From: Pseudomonas sp. FeN3W
GTDB taxonomy: Bacteria; Pseudomonadota; Gammaproteobacteria; Pseudomonadales; Pseudomonadaceae
DNA: 64,000 nucleotides
Direction of reading: 5' to 3'
Assembly: GCA_030263805.2 (NCBI GenBank)
Contig: CP136010.1
Span: 4,727,001 to 4,791,000 of the forward strand
Shown: piece by piece, positions 32,558 through 40,585 of the stretch
How the letters are laid out: every line of letters begins with the position of its first letter
Position numbering within the stretch: position 1 is the stretch's first letter
The notes under the pieces: generated by a model
Told to the model about the DNA's origin: nothing
The model's database searches: none
What the model saw: the letters and a program-made list of their open reading frames with translations, nothing else
Program-made: the position numbers and the translations under genes

Positions 32558-33673
32558 ATGGCAGTCAAGGTCCTGGTCGTCGACGATTCCGGTTTCTTTC
32601 GTCGGCGCGTCTCGGAAATCCTTTCCTCTGATTCGAATATCCAGGTCGTCGGCACCGCCACCAACGGACGGGAGGCGATCGACCAGGTGCTGGCGCTGAA
32701 GCCGGATGTCATCACCATGGACTACGAGATGCCGATGATGGACGGCATCACCGCGGTGCGGCAGATCATGCAGCGCTGTCCGACACCGGTGCTGATGTTC
32801 TCCTCGCTGACGCACGAAGGCGCGCGAGTCACCCTCGATGCGCTGGATGCCGGCGCCGTGGACTATCTGCCAAAGAACTTCGAAGACATTTCGCGTAATC
32901 CGGACAAGGTCAAGCAGCTGCTGTGCGAGAAGGTACATACCGTTTCACGCAGCAACCGTCGCTACAGCACGTTCTGTACCTCGAGCGTAAGCACGCCGCC
33001 GGTATCCTCGCGTGGCACTACGTCGACATTGGCAACGACAGCGTTCCGGACAGGTGCTACAACGCCAGCCCCCGCGGCGCCGGCAACTCGTTCGCCGGCG
33101 CCCAAGCGCAAGGCGTACAAGCTGGTGGCCATCGGTACCTCTACCGGTGGTCCGGTGGCGCTGCAGCGTGTGCTCACCCAGCTGCCGGCCAATTTCCCGG
33201 CGCCGATCGTACTCATCCAGCACATGCCGGCTGCCTTCACCAAGGCTTTCGCCGACCGTTTGGACAAGCTTTGCCGCATCCGCGTCAAGGAAGCCGAGGA
33301 CGGCGACGTGCTGCGTCCGGGGCTTGCCCTGCTGGCGCCGGGCGGCAAGCAGATGATGATCGATGGCCGCGGCGCGGTACGCATCCTGCCGGGCGATGAT
33401 CGCCTCAACTACAAGCCTTGCGTCGACGTCACCTTCGGTTCGGCCGCCAAGTCGTTTCACGACAAGGTGCTCGCGGTGGTGCTGACCGGCATGGGAGCCG
33501 ATGGTCGCGAAGGCGCACGGTTGCTCAAGCAGAGCGGCAGCCAGGTGTGGGCGCAGGATGAAGCCAGCTGCGTGATCTACGGCATGCCGATGGCGGTGGT
33601 CAAAGCCAACCTGAGCGACGCGGTCTACGGGCTCGACGATATCGGCCGCAATCTTGCCGAGGCGTGCATCTGA
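32558..33673 (+). CDS. cheB: Chemotaxis methylesterase CheB
   Basis: Removes methyl groups from receptor glutamates and gives adaptation. The 371 residues have a receiver domain with Asp55 (VITMDYEMP), a Ser/Thr/Pro-rich linker (about 130-185), and a catalytic domain with the triad Ser195 (GTSTGGP), His222 (QHMPAAFT) and Asp315 (GMGADGREGA). ATG at 32558. It sits between cheA and motC, in the order seen in other Pseudomonas. Confidence 0.96.
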   Translation: MAVKVLVVDDSGFFRRRVSEILSSDSNIQVVGTATNGREAIDQVLALKPDVITMDYEMPMMDGITAVRQIMQRCPTPVLMFSSLTHEGARVTLDALDAGAVDYLPKNFEDISRNPDKVKQLLCEKVHTVSRSNRRYSTFCTSSVSTPPVSSRGTTSTLATTAFRTGATTPAPAAPATRSPAPKRKAYKLVAIGTSTGGPVALQRVLTQLPANFPAPIVLIQHMPAAFTKAFADRLDKLCRIRVKEAEDGDVLRPGLALLAPGGKQMMIDGRGAVRILPGDDRLNYKPCVDVTFGSAAKSFHDKVLAVVLTGMGADGREGARLLKQSGSQVWAQDEASCVIYGMPMAVVKANLSDAVYGLDDIGRNLAEACI

Positions 33674-33689
33674 TGGAGGCCTGCCTCTA

Positions 33690-34430
33690 ATGGACGTACT
33701 CAGCCTGATCGGGCTGCTGTTGGCGTTCGTCGCCATCGTCGGGGGCAATTTTCTCGAGGGCGGCCATATCTCGGCGTTGCTCAATGGACCGGCCGCGCTG
33801 ATCGTGCTTGGCGGCACCCTGGGTGCCGTCCTGTTGCAGACGCCCATCGCCGTGTTCATGCGGGCGATGAGTATCGGTCGCTGGATCTTCTTTCCACCGC
33901 GTATCGATCTTGCGCGTGGCATTCTCATGGTCACTACCTGGAGCAATACCGCACGCAAGGAAGGGCTGCTCGGCCTCGAGCCTGTCGCGGAGACGGAGCC
34001 CGACCCCTACGCACGTAAGGGCCTGCAGCTGCTGGTCGATGGCGCCGAGCCGGAAGTGATCCGCAGCATCCTCGAAGTCGATCTGTATACCCAGGAAGGC
34101 CGTGACCTGCGCGCGGCCAAGGTCTACGAGAGCATGGGGGGCTACTCGCCAACCATCGGCATCATCGGTGCGGTAATGGGGCTGATCCATGTGATGGGCA
34201 ATCTGGCCGATCCCAGCCAGCTGGGCAGTGGCATCGCCGTCGCGTTCGTGGCGACCATTTATGGCGTTGCCTTCGCCAACCTGCTGGTGCTGCCGGCCGG
34301 CAACAAGCTGAAGAGTATCGTCCAGCGGCAGACCGCCTATCGCGAGATGCTGCTGGAGGGCGTGCTGTCCATCGCCGAGGGCGAGAATCCGCGTTCCATC
34401 GAGATGAAGCTGCAAGGCTTCATGGACTGA
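33690..34430 (+). CDS. motC: Flagellar stator subunit MotC (MotA family)
   Basis: Proton-channel stator subunit with four membrane segments. ATG at 33690 gives 246 residues and follows GGAGG with a 10-base gap. The start MDVLSLIGLLLAFVAIVGGNFLEGG and the C-terminal helix pair (GYSPTIGIIGAVMGLIHVM and GIAVAFVATIYGVAFANLL) fit MotA/PomA. It pairs with motD 5 bases downstream; MotCD is the Pseudomonas stator used mainly for swarming. The motAB pair is not in this window. Confidence 0.95.
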   Translation: MDVLSLIGLLLAFVAIVGGNFLEGGHISALLNGPAALIVLGGTLGAVLLQTPIAVFMRAMSIGRWIFFPPRIDLARGILMVTTWSNTARKEGLLGLEPVAETEPDPYARKGLQLLVDGAEPEVIRSILEVDLYTQEGRDLRAAKVYESMGGYSPTIGIIGAVMGLIHVMGNLADPSQLGSGIAVAFVATIYGVAFANLLVLPAGNKLKSIVQRQTAYREMLLEGVLSIAEGENPRSIEMKLQGFMD

Positions 34431-34435
34431 CCGCC

Positions 34436-35278
34436 ATGGCCAGACGCAGACCACCGGAAGAGCACGAGAATCATGAGCGATGGTTGGTGTCCTACGCCGA
34501 CTTCATCACGCTGTTGTTCGCCTTCTTCGTGGTGATGTACTCGATCTCCTCGATCAACGAGGGCAAGTACAAGATCCTCTCCGACTCGCTGGTCGGTGTG
34601 TTCAATCAGGTCGATCGTTCGGTCAAGCCAATCCCCATCGGCGAGGAGCGACCTCGGACCACCGAGGCGGATGTGTCCCAGGTCGAGGATCTTTCCGGCC
34701 CGTCTTCGTCGGCGGGGAAACCGACCCTCGATCCGCTGGAGCGGATTGCGCAAAGCATGCGCGAGACGTTCGGCGAGCTGATTGCCAACGAACAATTGAC
34801 GATCCGTGGCAATGAGTTGTGGATCGAGATCGAGCTCAACTCCAGCCTGCTGTTCCCCAGCGGCGATGCGCTACCCAACGACCAGGCATTTCTGCTGATC
34901 GACAAGGTTGCCGGAATTCTGGCTCCTTTCGACAACCCGATCCATGTCGAAGGGTTTACCGACAATCTGCCTATCAGTACCAGCCAGTTTCCGACCAACT
35001 GGGAACTGTCCGCCGCTCGCGCTGGCAGCGTTGTGCGAATGCTGGCGGCACAGGGTGTGGATCCATCGCGGATGGCGGCGGTGGGCTATGGTGAATTTCA
35101 GCCCGTGGCGGACAACGCGACGGCCGAAGGCCGGGCGCGCAACCGCCGGGTGATTCTGGTGGTGTCGCGCAATCTCGACGTGCGCCGCAGTGTCACCGGA
35201 ATGGGCAGCAGCAACGTACGGCCCGACGATGCCTTGCGGCGGGCTGGCACACAATCTGCACCGGCTGCGTCCATGTAG
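34436..35278 (+). CDS. motD: Flagellar stator subunit MotD (MotB family)
   Basis: Peptidoglycan-anchored partner of MotC, 280 residues. It has one transmembrane helix near 20-40 with the channel aspartate in SYADFITLLFAFFVVMYS, a plug/linker region, and an OmpA-like C-terminal domain (VEGFTDNLPI near 165, NWELSAARAGSVV near 180, GRARNRRVILVVSR near 225). A tail of about 35 residues follows. It is the last gene of the cheY-motD run; 87 bases lie before parC. Confidence 0.95.
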   Translation: MARRRPPEEHENHERWLVSYADFITLLFAFFVVMYSISSINEGKYKILSDSLVGVFNQVDRSVKPIPIGEERPRTTEADVSQVEDLSGPSSSAGKPTLDPLERIAQSMRETFGELIANEQLTIRGNELWIEIELNSSLLFPSGDALPNDQAFLLIDKVAGILAPFDNPIHVEGFTDNLPISTSQFPTNWELSAARAGSVVRMLAAQGVDPSRMAAVGYGEFQPVADNATAEGRARNRRVILVVSRNLDVRRSVTGMGSSNVRPDDALRRAGTQSAPAASM

Positions 35279-35365
35279 GCGCTTCAGGGCGCAGTCGTCA
35301 AAACACCGTCGCTTTGCCGTATCCAGGCAATGCCGTTCCGGTCAGCTTCGCCGGGTGGAAGATCA

Positions 35366-36154
35366 ATGAGAGTCTGGGCTGTAGCCAATCAAAAGGGTGG
35401 AGTGGGCAAGACCACCACGTCGATCGCACTGGCGGGCTTGCTGGCCGATTCCGGTAAGCGCGTCGTCGTGCTGGATCTGGATCCGCATGGCTCGATGACC
35501 AGCTATTTCGGGCACGATCCCGATAATCTGGACCATAGCGTCTTCGATCTCTTCCAGCACCAGGGCACCGTGCCGGATGGCCTGCCATGGCAGCTGCTGC
35601 TGGCCACCAGTCACGAGCGCATCTCGCTGATGCCGTCCAGCACCGTGCTGGCGACACTCGAGCGCCAGTCGCCCGGGCAGAACGGCCTCGGGCTGGTCAT
35701 TGCCAAGAGCCTGTCGCAGCTGTGGCAGGACTTCGATTACGCCATCATCGACAGCCCGCCGCTGCTCGGTGTGCTGATGGTCAACGCGCTGGCTGCCAGT
35801 CAGCAGTTGGTGATTCCGGTGCAGACGGAGTTCCTGGCGATGAAGGGTCTGGAGCGAATGGTCAGCACGCTGTCGATGATCAATCGCTCGCGCAAGCAGG
35901 CGCTGCCTTACACCATCGTGCCGACCCTGTTCGACCGCCGCACCCAGGCCTCGATGAATACGCTCAAGGTACTGCGAGCCGGTTATGCCGATCATCTCTG
36001 GCCAGCATTCATTCCGGTCGATACGCGGCTGCGCGATGCCAGCCGCGCCGGTCTGACGCCTTCGCAGTTCGATCCGGCCAGCCGCGCGGTTCTTGCCTAT
36101 CGGGCCTTGCTCAAGCACCTGTTGGCGTCGCAAGTGTCTCCGCAGGTGGCGTGA
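35366..36154 (+). CDS. parC: ParA-type ATPase ParC for polar placement of chemotaxis arrays
   Basis: A 262-residue MinD/ParA-family ATPase with deviant Walker A QKGGVGKTTT at about 9-18, DLDPHGSMTSYF near 37, and DSPPLLGVLMVNALAA near 126. In Vibrio and Pseudomonas, the ParA-like protein encoded between motD and a cheW-like gene is ParC, which with ParP places chemoreceptor arrays at the pole. The position and partner gene here match that. ATG at 35366 was taken because it gives the usual MRVWAVANQKGG start. Confidence 0.88.
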   Translation: MRVWAVANQKGGVGKTTTSIALAGLLADSGKRVVVLDLDPHGSMTSYFGHDPDNLDHSVFDLFQHQGTVPDGLPWQLLLATSHERISLMPSSTVLATLERQSPGQNGLGLVIAKSLSQLWQDFDYAIIDSPPLLGVLMVNALAASQQLVIPVQTEFLAMKGLERMVSTLSMINRSRKQALPYTIVPTLFDRRTQASMNTLKVLRAGYADHLWPAFIPVDTRLRDASRAGLTPSQFDPASRAVLAYRALLKHLLASQVSPQVA

Positions 36155-36182
36155 AGTGCCATGCCGCTCGGCGCCTGCCAGC

Positions 36183-36210
36183 TCAAGTTTGTCGCGCCAG
36201 TGGCCGATAG
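36183..36210 (+). promoter_or_regulatory. Probable sigma-28 promoter for parP-cheW-DUF2802
   Basis: TCAAG at 36183-36187 and GCCGATAG at 36203-36210, 15 bases apart, resemble the FliA consensus (TAAAG-N14-GCCGATAA) with one extra spacer base. It lies 32 bases before the parP ATG. Confidence 0.5.
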
Positions 36211-36241
36211 CCTGTTCAGATTCTCATAACGAGTTCGTTCC

Positions 36242-37057
36242 ATGAGCCGCACCGTCCTAACCGAAACCCGATCCCAGCAGGCGCTGCAGTCCTATCTCGA
36301 CGGGCTGTTGCAGGATGCTGCCATCGAACTGGCGGACTCGGTCAGTCAAGACGAGTTCCAGGCGGCCGTGCTCGAGGAGCAGCTGCGTGATACGCGGCAG
36401 AACCAGCCGCCGCGTCTGGAAATAGTCCAGCCGACGCCGCTGGTGGTGGATGCCCCTGTGGTGGAAGTGCCTGTGCGAATGCCGCCGCCGGTCCTGACCC
36501 TTGAGCCGGTCATGGAGTTCGAGGTTGCGCCGCAGCTGCCCAGCGAACCAGTCGAAGCCGCGCCTGATGCCCATCCGGGCTGGGGCGAGGAGCCTTTCGA
36601 ATGCCTGCTGTTCGATGTGGCCGGATTGACCCTGGCGGTGCCTCTGGTGTGCCTGGGCTCCATCTATCCGTTGGCCGGGCAGGAGTTGACGCCGCTGTTC
36701 GGCCAGCCTGACTGGTTTCTTGGCATACTGCCGAGCCAGGCAGGCAATCTGAAGGTGCTGGACACCGCGCGCTGGGTGATGCCTGATCGCTACCGTGACG
36801 ACTTCCGCGAAGGGTTGCAGTACGTGATTTCGGTTCAGGGCTACGAATGGGGGCTGGCGGTCCATCAGGTCAGCCGCTCGATTCGCCTTGACCCCAGTGA
36901 GGTCAAATGGCGCACGCAGCGCAGTCAGCGTCCATGGCTGGCCGGTACGGTAATCGAGCATATGTGTGCGTTGGTCGATGTGACCGCTCTGGCCGAACTG
37001 ATCGCCAGCGGCGCGGTGAAGCAGATGCAGAGCGCGATGAAGCCGCGGACGCATTGA
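36242..37057 (+). CDS. parP: CheW-domain protein ParP
   Basis: A 271-residue protein with an N-terminal region of about 110 residues (helical start, then Pro/Val/Glu-rich linker) and a C-terminal CheW-like domain (about 115-265, ECLLFDVAGLTLAVPL). ParP proteins bind CheA and receptors and recruit ParC to the pole. Placement directly after parC supports this over a plain CheW. A sigma-28-like site in the gap suggests it is transcribed as a late gene together with cheW and the DUF2802 gene. Confidence 0.85.
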   Translation: MSRTVLTETRSQQALQSYLDGLLQDAAIELADSVSQDEFQAAVLEEQLRDTRQNQPPRLEIVQPTPLVVDAPVVEVPVRMPPPVLTLEPVMEFEVAPQLPSEPVEAAPDAHPGWGEEPFECLLFDVAGLTLAVPLVCLGSIYPLAGQELTPLFGQPDWFLGILPSQAGNLKVLDTARWVMPDRYRDDFREGLQYVISVQGYEWGLAVHQVSRSIRLDPSEVKWRTQRSQRPWLAGTVIEHMCALVDVTALAELIASGAVKQMQSAMKPRTH

Positions 37058-37141
37058 AAAGCAAATAATTGACGGTCGCGCCTGTTGCGCGGCCCGGCGA
37101 TAGAATCGACCGCCATTGCGGTAACTGAAGAAGGTGGGGCT

Positions 37142-37621
37142 ATGAAGATGACGTCTGCGCAGGGTTCCGATGATCCTGTACTGCAATGGGTGACCTTCCG
37201 TCTGGACAACGAGACGTACGGCATCAACGTGATGCAGGTCCAGGAAGTGTTGCGCTACACCGAGATCGCGCCGGTACCGGGTGCTCCGAGCTATGTGCTT
37301 GGCATCATCAACCTGCGCGGCAATGTGGTGACGGTGATCGACACGCGTCAGCGTTTCGGCCTGGAAACCGCGTCGGTGTCGGACAACACGCGCATCGTGA
37401 TCATCGAGGCGGATCGTCAGGTCATCGGCATCATGGTCGATAGCGTTGCCGAAGTGGTCTATCTTCGCCAATCCGAGATCGAAACCGCGCCAAACGTCGG
37501 TAATGACGAATCGGCCAAGTTCATCCAGGGCGTTTGCAACAAGAATGGCGAGCTGCTGATCCTGGTCGAACTCGACAAGATGATGAGCGAAGAAGAATGG
37601 GCCGAGCTTGAGAGCATCTGA
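37142..37621 (+). CDS. cheW: Chemotaxis coupling protein CheW
   Basis: Couples receptors to CheA. ATG at 37142 follows AAGGTGGGG and gives 159 residues. Family features are LQWVTFRLDNETYGINVMQVQEVL near 14-37, LGIINLRGNVVTVID near 58-72, and VDSVAEVVYL near 100. It stands 84 bases after parP and 3 bases before the DUF2802 gene. Confidence 0.96.
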   Translation: MKMTSAQGSDDPVLQWVTFRLDNETYGINVMQVQEVLRYTEIAPVPGAPSYVLGIINLRGNVVTVIDTRQRFGLETASVSDNTRIVIIEADRQVIGIMVDSVAEVVYLRQSEIETAPNVGNDESAKFIQGVCNKNGELLILVELDKMMSEEEWAELESI

Positions 37622-37624
37622 TAC

Positions 37625-38038
37625 ATGCTGATCGCGTCGCTGGTCGCATCGCTGGTTGCGCTGGCCTTCTGCTGTCTAGGGCTGCTGGGCTTCTGCCTGT
37701 GGCTGCTCAGACGGCAGCGGCTGTTGGCCGAACAACAGCAGCAGCGCGATGCGAACAGGGACAAGCGCATCAAGGAGCTGAGCAGTCGCCTGGATGCCTA
37801 TCTGGAAGGCAGCTTGCGCATGGGTGATGAGTTGCGCGAGCTGAGTCGCACGCTGGCGCCATTGCCGGACAGGCTTACCCAGCTGGAGCAGCGTGACCCC
37901 AACAACTTCTCCTTCTCCCAGGCCGCGAAGCTGGTCGGCATGGGCGCCAGCATCGATGATCTGACGCAGTCCTGCGGCCTCTCGCAATCCGAAGCGGAAC
38001 TGATGAGCAAATTGCATCAGGCCCGCAAGAAACCTTGA
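37625..38038 (+). CDS. DUF2802 membrane protein
   Basis: A 137-residue protein with one N-terminal transmembrane helix (about 3-28), a coiled-coil segment rich in Arg/Gln/Leu (about 29-85), and a C-terminal DUF2802 domain containing AAKLVGMGASIDDLTQSCGLSQSEAEL. Members are regularly encoded after cheW in polar flagellates and are thought to aid chemotaxis or swimming; the mechanism is unknown. It begins 3 bases after cheW, so co-translation is likely. Confidence 0.85.
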   Translation: MLIASLVASLVALAFCCLGLLGFCLWLLRRQRLLAEQQQQRDANRDKRIKELSSRLDAYLEGSLRMGDELRELSRTLAPLPDRLTQLEQRDPNNFSFSQAAKLVGMGASIDDLTQSCGLSQSEAELMSKLHQARKKP

Positions 38039-38172
38039 TTGCGGTTTCTTTTCGTCGACTGGTCGCAGCTTCCGGTCCCTGAGCCGGAACCTCCCACAGC
38101 CTGCACATTCCAATCCGTATCAGCTCGGCATTGCTGAGCTCGTCCAGGTCCCCGCTCGGGACGAGGAGGGCA

Positions 38173-38616
38173 ATGATGCGGCTCACTCTTATTCTGCTGC
38201 TGTTCGTGGTTTCGCTTGGCGCTCAGGCCGTTGAGGCGCCAGACGATGTCGACGGCGCAATGACCGTAAACGTCTTTCAAGCCAAGCGCCTTCATGAGCT
38301 GGGCGCGGTGTTCATCGACGTGCGCGCCGACCGCGAATGGTTATGGGGTCACGTGGAGGGCGCCGTGCACTTCGATCTGGCCAGTGATTTCGTCAGCCTG
38401 GCGGGGCCGGAATGGCCGCGTGAGCTCCCGCTGGTGATCTACTGTGACAGCGAGATCTGCCCACGTAGCGCGGAAGCCGCAAGGATGGCCGTGGCCTGGG
38501 GCTACCAGCGGGTGTTCTATTTCCGTGAAGGCTATTTCGCCTGGCAACTGCATGATCTCCCACAGGTCACTGGCGAAGATCGTGCAGCCGTCGTGCTCAA
38601 CGCGCAGGCCCACTGA
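38173..38616 (+). CDS. Periplasmic rhodanese-like protein
   Basis: A 147-residue single rhodanese domain with an N-terminal signal peptide (about 1-22, LILLLFVVSLGAQA). The active-site cysteine is Cys91 in IYCDSEICPRSA, with a second Cys96 in the same loop, a spacing that could form a disulfide. ATG at 38173 follows GAGGAGGG. The gene is convergent with the FlhB-like gene and overlaps its 3' end by 20 bases. Its substrate is unknown; a redox or sulfur-transfer role in the periplasm fits the downstream ccm operon but is not shown. Confidence 0.85.
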   Translation: MMRLTLILLLFVVSLGAQAVEAPDDVDGAMTVNVFQAKRLHELGAVFIDVRADREWLWGHVEGAVHFDLASDFVSLAGPEWPRELPLVIYCDSEICPRSAEAARMAVAWGYQRVFYFREGYFAWQLHDLPQVTGEDRAAVVLNAQAH

Positions 38617-38923
38617 GCAGGGGCGGCGTAGGTTCGCCTGCGCTTCGTTCGTGGAACCCAGGTGGACATTTGCCCTTGAGATACCAGGCAAAGGCGATGA
38701 TCTCCGCGATGGTGCGGTATAGCGCTTCCGGAATCTCGTCGCCGAGTTCCAGCTTCGCCAGCAATCTCACCAGATCGGCGTTCTCGTAGATCGGCACCTC
38801 ATGTTCCCGAGCGATGGCGAGGATCGCCTCGGCCAGCTCGTCATCACCCTTGGCACTCAGACTCGGCGCGTTGACGCCATCGTAGCTGAGCGCGATGGTC
38901 TGGCGTGGTTGCTTGTCGGTCAT
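38597..38923 (-). CDS. FlhB C-terminal-domain homologue (FlhX/EscU-like)
   Basis: A 108-residue soluble protein matching only the FlhB/EscU cytoplasmic C-terminal domain: QTIALSYDGVNAPSLSAKG near 8-26, EAILAIAREHEVPIYENADLVRLLAKLELGD near 31-62, and EIIAFAWYLKG near 73-83. It lacks the membrane segments and the NPTH self-cleavage loop, resembling the post-cleavage FlhB fragment. ATG at 38923 overlaps the stop of the upstream FliK-like gene by 4 bases, so the two are made together. Similar stand-alone proteins partly replace the FlhB fragment in other bacteria. Confidence 0.85.
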   Translation of the reverse strand: MTDKQPRQTIALSYDGVNAPSLSAKGDDELAEAILAIAREHEVPIYENADLVRLLAKLELGDEIPEALYRTIAEIIAFAWYLKGKCPPGFHERSAGEPTPPLLSGPAR

Positions 38924-40449
38924 GCCTTTTCGTCCACGAAGCGTTGCTCCAGAGTGGTGCTCGGACCCTGCGGTGGTGTGCCTTGCCGGCAGCTCAGCTC
39001 CCCGACACTCAGCCCTGCTGCCTGTAAGCGCTCACGCAGATGGGCAAGTTCGGTCGAGACCAGCTGGACCGTGGCACTGCGCTCTGCCCACAGCTGGCTG
39101 CTCAGGGTGCCGCGCGTCAACTGCGCTTGAACTTGCAGTGGTCCGAGCGGTGCGACATCGAACGCCAGTTCGATCTTCCAGAGCGGCTCGCCACGCTCCT
39201 TTTCCTGGCGTCTCGGCTGGTCTTCGCGCTGCAGCTTGATTTGCAGCGGCACGATATCGCGTTGATCGCGCATCGGCAGCTCCAGCTGCCAGGTGGTAAG
39301 GAGGGCGCCATCGGGGCCGATTTGCGTCTGCGCGAGGCTGGACAATTGATGGGTCTGCAGCCTGGATACCGCGGCCGCTGCGAGCTTGAGCAGCATTTCG
39401 AGATCGGCTTCCTCTTCCAGGCCAGGCGGCAGCCGGGTCGGTAGCGGAAAACCCAGTGCGAGCTGACGTGCATTGCTTTGCGCCAGAGAACCCAGAGCAT
39501 GCCGCGCGAACGCAGGCAGCGCCTGGCCCATGCCGGCACTGGCCTGGGCACCGGCTAGCGGCGTGCTGCCGGGAAGATTGGGCATTTGTGCCAATAGGCG
39601 CAGAAGCCCGGCCTTGAGGTCGCCCTGCAGCCCTTCGGTTTGCCCGGCCAGCAAGCGTGCTTCGAGGAATGCGCCGCTCCTGGCCAGCGCTGCGGCGAGT
39701 GCCTTGGCATCGCTTAACTGCTGCATTTCGGGTATCAGCCCCAGCAATTTTTCAGCTGCGCCGCGCAGCCCCTCGGGGAGCGCTCCGGCCCCACCCTGTA
39801 GAGCCTTGAGCAGGCCTTCCAGCGAGGCCTGGCGGTTGTGTTGGGCGCCCAGTTGCTCGCCGAGATGCAGCTGATCGAGGCGCCCGCTCAGCGGAAGGAA
39901 CGCGAGGGATTGGTCACCCTTGACCTGCGCCGTCAGTAGGCTGCCCAGCGCCAGCGGGTTGGCTGACTCGATACTCAGTTTTTGCCCGGCGACGGGGCTG
40001 TTGAGCAGGCTGATGACCGCCTTGAAGATTTTCTGCCCATCCTCCGACTGCTGTTGACTGGTTGCCACGACACGGCCCTGGATGACGCTGCCGACCGGCA
40101 GTTGTTGAAGATCGATGATCGAGGCGGGCTGACGCCCGGCGATCTGGGGCGCCGCCAGCAAACGGGTGTCGGACAGGGCGGTGATGACGTATGCGCTACC
40201 GGGTGGCGGCGCCTTGTTGCTGCTGACCTCGACGGTCGCCTGGCGGCCACTGCCCATGGTTAGCCGCAATACCAGTCGAAATGCCTGGGCCGCTTCCCTG
40301 ATGCTGACGACCTCCGCTTCGGCATTTTCGCCAGCCGCCAGAAGGCCTTGCATCGGTTGCAGCAGCTTCAACGCGAGCTCATTCGCCCCTGTCGCCTGGC
40401 GCGGCGCGCTGCTCGGGGGCAGGGCAGTGGTACTTTTGATCTCGGTCAT
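38920..40449 (-). CDS. Second FliK-like hook-length control domain protein
   Basis: A 509-residue protein with a long N-terminal region rich in Leu/Ala/Gln and a C-terminal region (about 330-480) resembling the FliK C-terminal domain (LTTWQLELPMRDQRDIVPLQIKLQRED; FDVAPLGPLQVQAQLTRGTLSSQLWAE). Such proteins are annotated as flagellar hook-length control-like and are paired with an FlhB-tail protein, as here by an ATGA overlap. It is not the main fliK, which lies at 16251. Possible roles are control of another export step or a paralogous switch; this is inference. Confidence 0.8.
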   Translation of the reverse strand: MTEIKSTTALPPSSAPRQATGANELALKLLQPMQGLLAAGENAEAEVVSIREAAQAFRLVLRLTMGSGRQATVEVSSNKAPPPGSAYVITALSDTRLLAAPQIAGRQPASIIDLQQLPVGSVIQGRVVATSQQQSEDGQKIFKAVISLLNSPVAGQKLSIESANPLALGSLLTAQVKGDQSLAFLPLSGRLDQLHLGEQLGAQHNRQASLEGLLKALQGGAGALPEGLRGAAEKLLGLIPEMQQLSDAKALAAALARSGAFLEARLLAGQTEGLQGDLKAGLLRLLAQMPNLPGSTPLAGAQASAGMGQALPAFARHALGSLAQSNARQLALGFPLPTRLPPGLEEEADLEMLLKLAAAAVSRLQTHQLSSLAQTQIGPDGALLTTWQLELPMRDQRDIVPLQIKLQREDQPRRQEKERGEPLWKIELAFDVAPLGPLQVQAQLTRGTLSSQLWAERSATVQLVSTELAHLRERLQAAGLSVGELSCRQGTPPQGPSTTLEQRFVDEKA

Positions 40450-40511
40450 CTTTCCTCAAATACTCTTACAACCTTTCGCGTTTGCGGCCCTCGGCACCAA
40501 AGGTTGCTATG

Positions 40512-40517
40512 TATAAT
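40512..40517 (+). promoter_or_regulatory. Candidate -10 element for the ccm operon
   Basis: A perfect TATAAT 74 bases before ccmA. No good -35 is seen at the usual distance, so activation may need another factor. Transcription would start near 40524. Confidence 0.45.
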
Positions 40518-40524
40518 TCCGCCC

Positions 40525-40564
40525 GCCTGGCCCTGCTCCCTGAGTATAGCGGCCAGGCCTTTTT
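40525..40564 (+). terminator. Hairpin with T tract between the ccm promoter and ccmA (possible attenuator)
   Basis: Perfect arms GCCTGGCC (40525-40532) and GGCCAGGC (40551-40558) with an inner GCT/AGC pair, followed by CTTTTTC. No plus-strand gene ends here, and the TATAAT lies just upstream, so early termination in the ccm leader is the simplest reading. Confidence 0.6.
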
Positions 40565-40585
40565 CATCTTGAGGTGCCGCCAGCC

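Noticed and set aside
32950..33110. Frame break or foreign insert in cheB, suggested by low-complexity sequence
   Set aside because: The frame is continuous; it is the Ser/Thr/Pro-rich linker between receiver and esterase domains.
35299..35330. TCAAA...GCCGTATC before parC as a sigma-28 promoter
   Set aside because: The spacer is too short and the -10 part deviates at several positions.
37069..37106. TTGACG and TAGAAT before cheW as a sigma-70 promoter
   Set aside because: The spacer is 26 bases, too long for sigma-70, and no other -35 fits.
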